Assembly (NCBI RefSeq): GCF_035510375.1
Contig: NZ_DATKHG010000072.1
Reading direction: 5' to 3' (one strand)
Origin: Paenibacillus_I sp035510375
GTDB taxonomy: Bacteria > Bacillota > Bacilli > Paenibacillales > Paenibacillaceae
DNA length: 64,000 nucleotides
A model generated the notes under the pieces. It made no database searches. It was not told the origin of the DNA and was given only the letters and a program-made list of their open reading frames with translations. Position 1 is the stretch's first letter. Each line of letters opens with the position of its first letter. The translations under genes and the position numbers were made by a program. Of the stretch, positions 8,280 to 17,585 are shown piece after piece.

Positions 8280-8467
8280 TCGTAAAGTATTTAGTTAAAT
8301 CTCTTCAATAGATGACTAACATACGTTGTAGAAGCCAAACATCAACATATATACGGAGAGCGCGCTTAAAAAATTAACCAACATCGAAAATGCCGAATGA
8401 GCGAAAATGTGACGATACTTATACCTAATGCGGCGATGATATCAGATTAGAAAAAGGTGAAATTATT
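8280..8467. other. Non-coding stretch before the toxin-antitoxin genes
   Basis: AT-rich sequence with stops in all frames that I checked. It separates the twin-operator promoter from the antitoxin start by about 190 bases. It may be a long leader for the toxin-antitoxin operon or the scar of a deleted gene. No hairpin or known riboswitch was recognised. Confidence 0.4.
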
Positions 8468-8890
8468 ATGATGAATAAGTTAACGGGCGTTAACGAATAC
8501 CGGGATATTAAAATTACCAGCAAACGACAACTTACGATTCCTAAAAGCTATTTTGATGCCTTAAACATTGAAGACGAGGTCCACGCATATCTGTTGGAAG
8601 ATGGCATATTCCTGCAACCAGTGCGACGCCAGGAATCGCTTTCTGAAAAGGACGTTCAGGCAATCGTTCATAAGGTCCTGACAGAGGGGCTTTCTGAAGA
8701 AGAACTGGCAAGGGAATTAGCACACCGTATTAATGAATACAATCATTTGCTGGCCGACCGGGTTCATGAGTTTACGGAAGATATGATGGCTGATACGGAG
8801 TCGGAGGATGAAAAAGGGGAGCCTGATTTTAATGGCCTGGACGTATTCTTCGACAAGGAAAATGGAAAAGCTGCTCAAAGGACTGAGTAA
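8468..8890 (+). CDS. AbrB/MazE-type antitoxin (DNA-binding)
   Basis: 140-residue protein. Residues about 12-50 (DIKITSKRQLTIPKSYFDAL...) form the swapped-hairpin AbrB/MazE/SpoVT DNA-binding fold; the rest is acidic and helical, suited to binding and masking a toxin. AAGGTGA lies about eight bases before the ATG. Its 3' end overlaps the start of the RelE-like gene by 59 bases, which is typical of type II toxin-antitoxin operons, and such antitoxins repress their own promoter. Codon and base use is AT-richer than the surroundings, which suggests transfer. Confidence 0.8.
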   Translation: MMNKLTGVNEYRDIKITSKRQLTIPKSYFDALNIEDEVHAYLLEDGIFLQPVRRQESLSEKDVQAIVHKVLTEGLSEEELARELAHRINEYNHLLADRVHEFTEDMMADTESEDEKGEPDFNGLDVFFDKENGKAAQRTE

Positions 8891-9131
8891 GAAAGCTCCG
8901 GCGCTCCATACTGAATTACTGGCGCGACAAGCTCTCATAGCACAAGAGCCGACTGTTGGGTATCATCTTAGCGGTGACTTACGAGATTTCATGTCATACG
9001 ATTTTACGTTTAAAGGAATTGCAGTACGCATTTGCTACGTAATTCATCGAACGGACTCACACATAACGTTCGTATTCTGTGGGACCCGTGAAAACTTTTA
9101 CCGTGACGTGAAAAAGTATCTATTCAGCTAA
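8832..9131 (+). CDS. RelE/ParE-family toxin
   Basis: About 99 residues from ATG 8832, which has GGGGAG ten bases upstream; an in-frame start at 8862 is the alternative. The fold pattern of helices followed by strands (YHLSGDLRDFMSYDFTF, IAVRICYVIH, ITFVFCGTRENFYRDVKKYL) matches RelE/ParE or Txe-like toxins, most of which are ribosome-dependent mRNA nucleases. Pairing with an AbrB-type antitoxin is a known combination in Firmicutes. The exact subfamily and catalytic residues are not settled. A terminator follows within ten bases. Confidence 0.75.
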   Translation: MAWTYSSTRKMEKLLKGLSKKAPALHTELLARQALIAQEPTVGYHLSGDLRDFMSYDFTFKGIAVRICYVIHRTDSHITFVFCGTRENFYRDVKKYLFS

Positions 9132-9138
9132 AATCCTG

Positions 9139-9164
9139 AAAATCCGCGAAAGCGGATTTTTTAT
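9139..9164 (+). terminator. Terminator of the toxin-antitoxin operon
   Basis: Nine-base-pair stem AAAATCCGC/GCGGATTTT around a GAAA tetraloop, followed by a T-rich run, eight bases after the toxin stop. Confidence 0.8.
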
Positions 9165-9310
9165 ATCTTTAACACAAACAGACTTGAACCGGTAGAACGC
9201 CAGTCAAGCGCCGATTCCGCTTGTTCGTTGTCGTATTTGCGAAAATTTTCCCGCCGCAGGCGGGCGCGATGAATAGCCGCCTCTTTCGTTTTCCATACTA
9301 AGGAAAAAGA

Positions 9311-11443
9311 ATGATTTCGCGCGAAGGAGCGGCAAAGGAAATGGCAAACCCGGGCGGACGGCAGAATGAGCAGAAAAAGAAGCTGCGGAACGAGCGGCTG
9401 CGGCGGGAAAACCGAATGGCGCTGCTGGCGCGCGCACAGCGCTGGCTGAAGCTGGCCGGCCTCGGCGCGGCGTTGTTCGTCGTGCTGCTGCTCGGCGCTC
9501 TCCTGTTTGTGCGCTCGCAGGCGCTCCCCGTAGCCGCAGTCAGCCAGACATCGCAGCTGCTGGACATTCACGGCAATGTGATCGACACATTCCATACCGG
9601 CGAGAACCGGAGCTCGGTGCCGCTGTCTGAAATTTCGCCGTATGCGGTGCAGGCCACGCTCGCCATCGAGGACAAGCGGTTTTACAAGCATTTCGGGTTC
9701 GACATGCGGGGGATGGCGAGAGCGGTGCTTGTCAATGTCGAAAGCCTGTCGAAGCGCCAGGGAGCGAGCACCTTGACGCAGCAGCTGGCGCGCAATTTGT
9801 ATTTGACGCATGAGCGGACGTGGACGCGCAAGCTAAGGGAAGCGGCGTATACCGCCAAGCTGGAGATGAGCTACAGCAAGGACGAGATTCTGACGCTGTA
9901 CATGAACCAGATCTACTACGGCCACGGCGCGTACGGCATCGAAGCGGCGGCGCAGCGGTATTTCGGCAAGAAAGCGGCGGAGCTGTCCCTCGCCGAAAGC
10001 GCCATGCTCGCCGGCGTGCCGAAAGGGCCGAAGTATTACTCTCCCTATTTAAATATGAAGAACGCCAAAGACCGGCAGCGCACCATTCTGAATGAAATGG
10101 CGGCGGGCGGCGTTATTACGAAGGCGGAGGCGGACGAAGCGTTCAAGGAGGTGCTGGCGTTCAAGCCGGCGAGCGGAGACGAGACGGGCGGTTTCGCCCC
10201 TTATTTCCGCGACTATGTCCGGCAGATTGCCGTAGAACGCATCGGGATCGACGAGCAGCTGCTCAATGAGGGTGGCATCCGCATCTACACGACGCTCGAT
10301 CCGGAGGCGCAGCGGGCGGCGGAAGCCGCGGTCGAAGCGGGCTTTCCGTCCGACAGCGAGCAGCAGGCGGCGCTCATCGCAATCGACCCCCGCAGCGGCT
10401 ACATCAAGGCGATGGTCGGCGGCCGGGACTACAAGGCGAACCAGTACAACCGCGTCTTCGCGCAGACGCGGCAGCCGGGCTCGTCCTTCAAGCCGGTCGT
10501 CTATCTGACCGCTCTGGAGAGCGGCGGCATGACGCCGCTCACGAAGTTCAAGAGCGAGCCGACGGTGTTTACGTACGACGAAGGCCGGAAAACGTATGAG
10601 CCGCGGAATTACAACGATAAGTATGCCAATAAGGAAATCGACATGCGGCAGGCGATCGCAAGCTCGGACAACATCTATGCCGTCAATACCGTCATGGCGG
10701 CCGGACCCGACAAGGTCATCGAGATGGCAAGGCGGCTGGGCATCGAAAGCCCGATGAAGCCCGTGCCGTCGCTGGCGCTCGGGACATTCCCGGTCAGCCC
10801 GTTCGAAATGGCGTCGGCTTTCGGCGCGATCGCCAACGGGGGGGTGCGGGCGGAGCCGGTGGCCATCGTGCGCATCGAGGACCGCAACGGCCGCGTGCTT
10901 TATGAAGCGGAGCCTGAGGAAAAGCGGGCAGTCGACGCGGCGCACGCCTATGTCTTGACCCGTCTGATGCAGAGCGTGTTCGAGCCGGGCGGCACGGCGA
11001 GCCGGGTGGCGGCGATGATCAAACGTCCGGTAGCCGGCAAAACCGGCACCACCGCGAACGACGCCTGGCTTGTCGGCTATACGCCCGAGCTGGCGACCGC
11101 GGTATGGGTCGGCTACGACAAGAACCGGAGCATAACGCCGGTGGAAGCCCACCGGGCGGCGCCGATATTCGCCGGCTTTATGGAGAAAGCGCTGGCGTCG
11201 GTGCCGCCGAAGCTGTTCCCGATGCCGGAGGGCGTCGTCACGCTGTTCGTCGACCCGGACAGCGGCAAGGTCGCCGCGGCCTCCTGCCCGAACCGCAGGC
11301 TCGAGACGTTCGTCGCCGGCACCGAACCGACGGAGATTTGCGGCGATCATGACGATGCCGCGGGCGACAAGGCGGCTTCCGGGGCGGCGGCCAAAGAGCG
11401 CGAGTCGTGGTGGTCCGATCTGAAACGGTGGTGGAACGGGTAA
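9311..11443 (+). CDS. pbpG: Class A penicillin-binding protein (PbpG/PBP2d-like)
   Basis: Bifunctional peptidoglycan synthase, 710 residues. It has a short basic cytoplasmic tail, one membrane anchor at about 45-68, a glycosyltransferase family 51 domain (EDKRFYKHFGFD, QGASTLTQQLARN) and a transpeptidase domain with all three motifs: SSFK, SSDN and KTGTT. It acts on the outer face of the membrane. The order speB-speE-PBP-ywhD matches Bacillus, where the PBP is PbpG (YwhE); the symbol rests on that synteny. AAGGA six bases before ATG 9311 supports this start. A charged, W-rich C-terminal tail follows the transpeptidase domain. Confidence 0.93.
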   Translation: MISREGAAKEMANPGGRQNEQKKKLRNERLRRENRMALLARAQRWLKLAGLGAALFVVLLLGALLFVRSQALPVAAVSQTSQLLDIHGNVIDTFHTGENRSSVPLSEISPYAVQATLAIEDKRFYKHFGFDMRGMARAVLVNVESLSKRQGASTLTQQLARNLYLTHERTWTRKLREAAYTAKLEMSYSKDEILTLYMNQIYYGHGAYGIEAAAQRYFGKKAAELSLAESAMLAGVPKGPKYYSPYLNMKNAKDRQRTILNEMAAGGVITKAEADEAFKEVLAFKPASGDETGGFAPYFRDYVRQIAVERIGIDEQLLNEGGIRIYTTLDPEAQRAAEAAVEAGFPSDSEQQAALIAIDPRSGYIKAMVGGRDYKANQYNRVFAQTRQPGSSFKPVVYLTALESGGMTPLTKFKSEPTVFTYDEGRKTYEPRNYNDKYANKEIDMRQAIASSDNIYAVNTVMAAGPDKVIEMARRLGIESPMKPVPSLALGTFPVSPFEMASAFGAIANGGVRAEPVAIVRIEDRNGRVLYEAEPEEKRAVDAAHAYVLTRLMQSVFEPGGTASRVAAMIKRPVAGKTGTTANDAWLVGYTPELATAVWVGYDKNRSITPVEAHRAAPIFAGFMEKALASVPPKLFPMPEGVVTLFVDPDSGKVAAASCPNRRLETFVAGTEPTEICGDHDDAAGDKAASGAAAKERESWWSDLKRWWNG

Positions 11444-11490
11444 AACATCCCGCACCGGCGCTATTCAACCGTCGCGGGATTCCGTTATGT

Positions 11491-13599
11491 CTAGACCTTG
11501 AACTTGCCGAGCGCCTCGTTCAACTCCCGAACCATGCCGGCAAGCGCGTCGGAGAGGCTTCGCACATCCGCCATGGACGCAAGCTGTCCGGCGGTCTCAT
11601 CGGATACTTCGCGCGTTTTGCCGGAGGCGTCCTTAAGCTGCCCGTCCGCCTCCTGTATGGACGCCGTCACTTCCTCCGTGCCTGCCGACAGCTGCTGCGT
11701 CGCGGCGGACACCTCCTCGATCTGCGCCGCCACCCGATCCACCGCCGACAAAATACGTTCAAAGCCGCGGCTCACGTCGTTCATCGCCGCGATGCCCTTG
11801 ACGGTTTCTTCCCTGCCATGGCCGATCGCCTCGTCCACTTCGGCTACCTTCTCGCGGATGCCTTGCAAAAGCGACGCAATGCCCTCCGCCGACGCCCGGG
11901 ACGCGGCGGCGAGCTTCATCACTTCATGCGCGACAACGGCAAACCCTTTGCCGTGCTCGCCCGCCCGCGCCGCTTCAATGTTGGCGTTGAGGGCAAGCAG
12001 GTTCGTCTGCTTGGCGATTTCACGGATCTGCTCATTGAAGCTGCCGATTTGCCCGGCCCAGGAAACCAGCTCCGATACAGCCTCAGCCGTAGCGTCCGCA
12101 TGGCTGCGGATGCTGTCCATCTGCTTGACCGCCTCCGATACGGAAACGCCGCCGCTCTTCGCTTCCCCTGCCGCCGCGCCCGCAGCTTCCGTTACGACCG
12201 AAGCGGTCTCGGCGATCCGCACAATTCCGACCGCCATTTCATTCATTGCGAAGGCGTTGCGTTCGGATACCGCCGCCATCAATCCCGTCGTATCTCCCAT
12301 ATGGATCATGGCGCGCGCAATTCGTTCCGATGCCGCCATCGAAGCGGAAGCTGCCGATTCCAGGTCGGTTGACGATGCGCCAAGCCGCTCGGCCATCGTT
12401 CGGTTAGCCCGCAGCAGCAGCGCGAATGCATCGGCTGCACGGTTGAAAGCTTCGCTCACGGTACCGAGCTCATCTTTCGATTGTCTTGCCGCGCGGAAAG
12501 TCAGATCACCGATTGCCATCCGCTCGGATTGGTCGACCAGCGACCGGACGGCGCGTCTGACATTCATATAGAAGCCTGCGAAGAAAGCTGCGATAATCAG
12601 CAATACGGCAACCGTCAACAACGTCAGCAGGTTGCGTTCCCGCTCGACTTTCGCGATCCGCCGCTCCAGCAAGCCGTCGAGCAGCGAGGCGGCCGCCTGA
12701 TAGAATGCGGCATTCGATTTCAAGGCTGCCGAGCTTTGTTCATAGAAGCTGTTCGGATCGGTTTTAAAAGGATTGGCGAGCAAAATTTCGCTTCTTACCA
12801 GCGGACCGAACATTTTGGTGGCACCCATGTTGTCCTGATAGGCTTTCTGGATGGAAGCAACCGTCGGATCCGCGCCGATCGCTTTCACCCAGCTTTTCTC
12901 CAGTTCTTTGACTGCCGTATCGACCCTCTCCAAATCGACCGCGTAGGTTTGCCGCTCGGATGCCGCCATCGTGTTCCGCGACAGCGTCCCATAGCCCAAG
13001 GTGCGCAGCCGATCCATCATTTCCGTCAAGGTGGGAATCTGCACGACCACCATATCCATGATGTAGTAAGTGGCCAGCTCCGGATCCAGCGTCAGATTGG
13101 AGCTGTCCGACACACGCGTCATCAAAGCCTGCACGTCCTCAATCAGCTTTGCATGCTTGGCAAGATTATCCTCGATTGTGTAGGTGCCGTATTGGAACTG
13201 CTCGGCGAGCATTTCCCACTGCGTCCGCAAGCCGCTCCAGACGGAAGCGACGCCGAACTGCTTGGCATATTTCTTGTCCATCTCATCCAGCGTATTCAGG
13301 ACAGGGACTATATCGCCCTGCAGCTGCCTGATTGCCTGCTCGGCCGATTTGTTGCCGTTCAGGAAGCCGTTGGTCATCCCGCGGTGCTGCTGCACTTTCA
13401 GCATGAATTGATGCAGCGGAAGCAGAAACTCGATTCCTTGGCGCTCTTGGGAGGCGAATGTTACGGTGGCTTTGTACTGATTAAACAAAGAAGCGGATAA
13501 GGCCGAAAGCGGAATCAGGAACAGAACGGCAATCAATAGAAATTTAAGTCCGTACGACAAACGGCTCATGGCCCAACTGAAGGGCAAGAGGAATATCAT
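11491..13599 (-). CDS. Methyl-accepting chemotaxis protein with NIT-like sensor
   Basis: 702-residue transmembrane chemoreceptor. One membrane helix lies at about 16-38 and a second at about 325-348. Between them is a long all-helical extracellular domain containing QQHRGMTNGFLNG, reminiscent of nitrate/nitrite-sensing (NIT) domains. A HAMP domain follows, then the signalling coiled coil with hairpin tip EIAKQTNLLALNANIEAARAG. The tip binds CheA/CheW. No pentapeptide tether is seen at the C-terminus (ends LGKFKV). It stands alone, with its own promoter at 13644-13671. The ligand is unknown. Confidence 0.9.
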   Translation of the reverse strand: MIFLLPFSWAMSRLSYGLKFLLIAVLFLIPLSALSASLFNQYKATVTFASQERQGIEFLLPLHQFMLKVQQHRGMTNGFLNGNKSAEQAIRQLQGDIVPVLNTLDEMDKKYAKQFGVASVWSGLRTQWEMLAEQFQYGTYTIEDNLAKHAKLIEDVQALMTRVSDSSNLTLDPELATYYIMDMVVVQIPTLTEMMDRLRTLGYGTLSRNTMAASERQTYAVDLERVDTAVKELEKSWVKAIGADPTVASIQKAYQDNMGATKMFGPLVRSEILLANPFKTDPNSFYEQSSAALKSNAAFYQAAASLLDGLLERRIAKVERERNLLTLLTVAVLLIIAAFFAGFYMNVRRAVRSLVDQSERMAIGDLTFRAARQSKDELGTVSEAFNRAADAFALLLRANRTMAERLGASSTDLESAASASMAASERIARAMIHMGDTTGLMAAVSERNAFAMNEMAVGIVRIAETASVVTEAAGAAAGEAKSGGVSVSEAVKQMDSIRSHADATAEAVSELVSWAGQIGSFNEQIREIAKQTNLLALNANIEAARAGEHGKGFAVVAHEVMKLAAASRASAEGIASLLQGIREKVAEVDEAIGHGREETVKGIAAMNDVSRGFERILSAVDRVAAQIEEVSAATQQLSAGTEEVTASIQEADGQLKDASGKTREVSDETAGQLASMADVRSLSDALAGMVRELNEALGKFKV

Positions 13600-13643
13600 G
13601 GCGGAACTCCCCTAATGTGTTAGTTTTTATTACATTTAAACCT

Positions 13644-13671
13644 ATTATAATCGCTTATCGCAAATAATCAA
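13644..13671 (-). promoter_or_regulatory. Promoter of the chemoreceptor gene
   Basis: Minus strand TTGATT (13666-13671), 16 bases, TATAAT (13644-13649). The AT-rich upstream zone also holds an inverted repeat TTTATGTT/AACATAAA at 13707-13731, a possible regulator site. Confidence 0.5.
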
Positions 13672-13762
13672 CATAAAATCGACAGAATATTCTTTTATAC
13701 GACATTTTTATGTTACTATAATTAACATAAATTTATCATGCATGGCCGCACACCCAAAACAA

Positions 13763-13803
13763 AAAAGCTGTCCCCGGTCGCCATGACCGAGAGGACAGCT
13801 TTT
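13763..13803 (-). terminator. Terminator of ywhD
   Basis: Eleven-base-pair stem AAAAGCTGTCC/GGACAGCTTTT with an inner CGGTC/GACCG helix. On the minus strand the stem is followed by TTTTTTGTTTT. Confidence 0.8.
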
Positions 13804-13840
13804 GTTCATTATACCCGCCTGGTGCTTACCCGCCTCATGC

Positions 13841-14371
13841 CTAACCGCCCAGTTCCGCCTTCAGCGTCTCGGGCGAACGCTCCCACCATTCGGCGTTATG
13901 CTCCATGAGCAGCTTGCGCAGCGCCGCCTTCTCCCGCTCGTCAAGGCCCTCCAGAACGAAACGCCGCTTCAACGCGTAATCCAGCTTGTTGACGTGATCC
14001 GCGAGTATTTTCCACCCGCGCCGCGCTTCCGGATCGACGAGCATCTCGCAGGCGGTGGCGCCCGCATAATACTGGCCTTCCTCGCCGCGATCCACCGCCA
14101 CCCACACGATCCAGCACTTGCGGCCGTTCGGGACGTCCTCCTTGTTCGGGCTGAACTTGATGCCGCGCTCCACCTTGCTCTTCGCATGCATCGCTCCGAT
14201 ATCGATATACGCCTCGTCCCCGTCGATGATGACGGACGACACGTTGTTCAGGTCGATCGAGCCCGCGCCGAAGCCTTTGTGCTCCTTGTTGCTGACGACG
14301 TTGAACGCGAGGCTGCGTTTCTCCTTCTTCTCCGGGGCGCCCCCCTGTCCCTGCTGCTCCACCCGTTTCAC
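13841..14371 (-). CDS. ywhD: YwhD family protein
   Basis: 176-residue cytoplasmic protein matching the YwhD family in length, in conserved stretches (HKGFGAGSIDLNNVSSVIIDG, KVERGIKFS, IVWVAVDRG) and in position beside the PbpG-like gene. Its function is not established. It has its own promoter (14501-14528) and a terminator downstream, so it is likely monocistronic. Confidence 0.85.
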   Translation of the reverse strand: MKRVEQQGQGGAPEKKEKRSLAFNVVSNKEHKGFGAGSIDLNNVSSVIIDGDEAYIDIGAMHAKSKVERGIKFSPNKEDVPNGRKCWIVWVAVDRGEEGQYYAGATACEMLVDPEARRGWKILADHVNKLDYALKRRFVLEGLDEREKAALRKLLMEHNAEWWERSPETLKAELGG

Positions 14372-14500
14372 ACCTTCCCTATCGTTTCGCCGTCCGTGCG
14401 AATCGCCCTCCCAAACGCAAGCGACCGACCCGCCGAAGGCGGAAAATGTCCGTGAAACCGCGCCGCGGCAACGCTTTTCCGCCTGACGCAGATTAATTCC

Positions 14501-14528
14501 ATTTTAGCTAATAATCCGTGAAAAGCAA
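14501..14528 (-). promoter_or_regulatory. Promoter of ywhD
   Basis: Minus strand TTGCTT (14523-14528), 16 bases, TAAAAT (14501-14506), about 130 bases before the ywhD start. Confidence 0.45.
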
Positions 14529-14572
14529 ACATATACATGCTCTAGAAGCTTGTCAACGGGAGGAATCGGTCC

Positions 14573-16588
14573 ATGAATCCACGCGCTTTCCTACGCATGG
14601 CGCTGCTGCTCGCGGCCGCCGCGCTGCTTGTTGCGACGCTCCGGCAAGGGTTCGGCAGCGATGCCTGGCTGTCCAAGTATACATTCGCCCCCATGCCGAG
14701 CACCCCATCGAAGCCCGGAGCCCAGCCTTCCCAGACACCGGCCCAGCCGCCGAAGCAAGAGACCGAAACGGTTCAGAAGCCCCAGCCGGTCGCGCTCAGC
14801 AAGCGGGTGACGGAATACCACATCGGGGTGCGGCTGCTCGAAGAGGAGAAAAAGCTCGCCGGCGAGCAGACCGTCACCTGGCGAAACCCGGGCAAGCAGC
14901 CGGTTTCGGAGCTTTATTTCAACCTCTATCCGAACGCCTTCGAGAGCAAAAAGACCACCTTCATGCGCGAGTCGGGCGGCAAGCTTCGCGAGGATCGGGC
15001 GACGGAGGCGAGCGTCGGTTCCATGCGGATTCTGTCCCTCGCGACGGAGCAAGGCGGCAGCCTTCTTCCCCGCCTTCAATATGTCAGCCCTGACGACGGC
15101 AATTCGGACGACCGCACGCTGGCGAAGCTGCGCCTCCCCGACGCCGTTCCGCCGGGCGGCAGCGTCACGCTGCGCATGACGTTCGAGGTTGCGCTGCCTG
15201 CCGTGTTCGCGCGGATGGGCTACGCCGGCGATTTCGTCATGGCAGGGCAGTGGTTTCCGAAGCTCGCCGTTTATGAACCCTCCGGCACCCGGGGGCGCAC
15301 GACGGAGGGCTGGAACGCCCACCAGTATCACGGCAACTCCGAATTTTACAGCGACTTCGGCATTTACAATGTGCGTATCGACGTGCCCGAAAGTTACAAG
15401 GTAGCGGCTACCGGTTTCCCGGCCAAACCGTCCTCCACCGCTAACGGCCGCAGAATCTACCAATACTACGCCGATGATGTGCACGATTTCGCATGGACCG
15501 CCTCTCCGGATTTCGTGGTGTATGAGGAGCCTTTCTCCGCACCCGGGGTGCCGGGCGTCCGCATCAAGCTGTATCTCGATCCGCTTCATGCCGAGCTGAA
15601 GGAGCGATACATGCATGCCGCGAAGTCGGCGCTCGCCAAATATGCCCAATGGTACGGCGAGTACCCCTACTCCACGCTTTCGATCGTCGTTCCGCCGAAG
15701 GGCGGCAACGGTGCCGGCGGCATGGAATATCCAACGCTCGTGACCGCGTTCGCGGCCGAGGACGACACCCCCGGCTTCAGTCTGGAACGGACGGTCGTGC
15801 ACGAGATCGGCCACCAATATTGGTACGGCATGGTCGCCTCGAATGAGTTCGAGGAAGCCTGGCTGGATGAAGGGTTTACCTCGTACGCGGAGGATAAAAT
15901 CATGGATACCGTTTACGGGCTTGAACCTAACCTGCCGGTCGAATCAAGCTACATGACCGATCCCGCCCCGCTGAAGCAGCAATCATGGTCTTATCAAAGC
16001 AGCGACCAATACGCGGAGAACGTCTACATGCGCGCCAAGCTGGTCTTGCTCGGCATCGAACGGCAGGTCGGCGAGAAAACGATGCGGAAAATTTTGCGCG
16101 CGTATTTCCAGAAGTACAAATTCAAGCACCCCTCCACCGCCGACTTCCAGCAAGTCGTCGAGCAGGTGACGCAAAAAAATTGGGACGATTATTTCCGGGC
16201 ATTCGTCTACGGCAAGGAAATGTCCGATATCGCGGTCGAGTCGATCCGGGTTACCCCGCTTCGCAAGGACGGCGCGCAAATGTACGAGTCCGTTGTCGAA
16301 ATCAAGCGGAACGGCGGGAGTCTTGGCTCAGTGGCGGTTGTGCTGCAGTTCGCGGACGGCACGACGATGCCGCGGATTTGGGACGGCAAAGGGACGAAAA
16401 TCCAGTTCAAGACGACGCATACCTCTCCGCTCGTCTGGGCCGTCGTCGATCCGAACCGGACCAATGTGCTCGACAACAAAGGGATCAACAATTTCATGCG
16501 GGCGGAGCTGCCGCCTGCGGAACGAAATCGTTGGAGCATGGGCGTCGTGAAGGCGATAGAACTGCTGCTCGGCCGGCTCGGCTGGTAA
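14573..16588 (+). CDS. Exported M1 family zinc metallopeptidase
   Basis: 671-residue aminopeptidase-type protein. An N-terminal hydrophobic segment (about 8-22) looks like a signal anchor, followed by a Pro-rich linker, so the enzyme probably sits outside the membrane. The zinc site HEIGH is at 410-414, with the third ligand Glu433 in WLDEGF exactly 18 residues on. GGMEYP upstream corresponds to the substrate-amine-binding GxMEN region, here with Tyr-Pro. A good ribosome-binding site (GGGAGGA) precedes the ATG. It is followed after 16 bases by a membrane protein gene on the same strand. Confidence 0.9.
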   Translation: MNPRAFLRMALLLAAAALLVATLRQGFGSDAWLSKYTFAPMPSTPSKPGAQPSQTPAQPPKQETETVQKPQPVALSKRVTEYHIGVRLLEEEKKLAGEQTVTWRNPGKQPVSELYFNLYPNAFESKKTTFMRESGGKLREDRATEASVGSMRILSLATEQGGSLLPRLQYVSPDDGNSDDRTLAKLRLPDAVPPGGSVTLRMTFEVALPAVFARMGYAGDFVMAGQWFPKLAVYEPSGTRGRTTEGWNAHQYHGNSEFYSDFGIYNVRIDVPESYKVAATGFPAKPSSTANGRRIYQYYADDVHDFAWTASPDFVVYEEPFSAPGVPGVRIKLYLDPLHAELKERYMHAAKSALAKYAQWYGEYPYSTLSIVVPPKGGNGAGGMEYPTLVTAFAAEDDTPGFSLERTVVHEIGHQYWYGMVASNEFEEAWLDEGFTSYAEDKIMDTVYGLEPNLPVESSYMTDPAPLKQQSWSYQSSDQYAENVYMRAKLVLLGIERQVGEKTMRKILRAYFQKYKFKHPSTADFQQVVEQVTQKNWDDYFRAFVYGKEMSDIAVESIRVTPLRKDGAQMYESVVEIKRNGGSLGSVAVVLQFADGTTMPRIWDGKGTKIQFKTTHTSPLVWAVVDPNRTNVLDNKGINNFMRAELPPAERNRWSMGVVKAIELLLGRLGW

Positions 16589-16604
16589 AGGAGGCGAATG
16601 CGTA

Positions 16605-17420
16605 ATGAAAACCTATATGAAGAACGGCTGGCGGCTGACGGCTAAACATTTTCCGGTGATCACGATTCTGTTTCTCTATCAGCTGCTGTGGGGGTTCTTT
16701 CTGTACCGGACCGTCGAATCGATCGTGGTGCCGCTCCTGAAGCGCTACCCCGGCGCGCTGTCGTCCGAAGGCGCGGTGCAGCTGTTCCTGGTGGAGGCGC
16801 AATTTCGGCTGGCCAAAACCGATCTCATCGTCCCTTATTTATGGATGCTCGCCGGACTGCTGGCCGCGCGGACGGCCTTCACCCCGCTGATCAACGCCGG
16901 ATTGCTTTATTCGCTGCGGCATGCGGCCGAAGGAAGCGGTACGCCATTTTGGGCCGGCATCCGCGCCGCCTGGCGTCCCGTGGCGCTGCTGTACGCCATA
17001 GAGCTGGCGCTGACTTGGGCTCCGCTGCTCTACCTGGTCCCGTTGGCACGCCGAACGCTGGCCGCAAGCGGCAGCTGGCAGGAGGTTGCCGCGTCGCTCG
17101 TCCCGTATTTTGCCGCCTGGCTGCTGTTGTGCGCGGCGGTGCGCATTCTGTCCCTCGGCATGCAGTTCGGAGTCGTGGCAGGCCGGGGAACGCTCGGCTC
17201 GATGACGGAGGCCATCCGCTGTTTTCTGCCGGTTGCCGGGGTGACGGCCGCTATGTGGGGCCTCGCCGCGGCTGTCGGACTTGCCTCTTCGGCGGCGTCG
17301 CTATTATGGGCGGGGCTGTTCGCGCTCATTCTGCATCAGGGACATTACTTCGTGCGAACCTGGTTCAAGGTATGGACCTGCGCCGTTCAATTCGAAGCCT
17401 GGCGCGCCAAGCGCGTGTGA
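16605..17420 (+). CDS. Multi-pass membrane protein of unknown function
   Basis: 271 residues with about five to six hydrophobic segments (near 20-40, 80-100, 125-145, 165-185, 205-230 and 235-250). AAAGGAGG precedes the start and the gap to the M1 peptidase is 16 bases, so the two are probably co-transcribed and may act together at the membrane. I recognise no functional motif. The sequence is rich in Ala, Leu and Trp and lacks transporter signatures. Confidence 0.75.
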   Translation: MKTYMKNGWRLTAKHFPVITILFLYQLLWGFFLYRTVESIVVPLLKRYPGALSSEGAVQLFLVEAQFRLAKTDLIVPYLWMLAGLLAARTAFTPLINAGLLYSLRHAAEGSGTPFWAGIRAAWRPVALLYAIELALTWAPLLYLVPLARRTLAASGSWQEVAASLVPYFAAWLLLCAAVRILSLGMQFGVVAGRGTLGSMTEAIRCFLPVAGVTAAMWGLAAAVGLASSAASLLWAGLFALILHQGHYFVRTWFKVWTCAVQFEAWRAKRV

Positions 17421-17450
17421 GGCCGATTTTATCATCCATGGGATTACGAC

Positions 17451-17499
17451 AAGCCGTTAAGTACGTGCCTGCCGGCCGGTCTTGACGGTTTTTTTGTGT
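17451..17499 (+). terminator. Terminator after the membrane protein gene
   Basis: AGCCGTTAAG pairs with CTTGACGGTT (one G-U pair), with GCCGGCCGG in the loop, then TTTTTTT. Confidence 0.65.
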
Positions 17500-17585
17500 T
17501 CCGGCAGGATGAGATTGGACGAGTTTCCATTGAAAAAGACTATTCCAGGGGGCTGTTTCTCTGTAAAATCTACTTCTGTGCTTCT

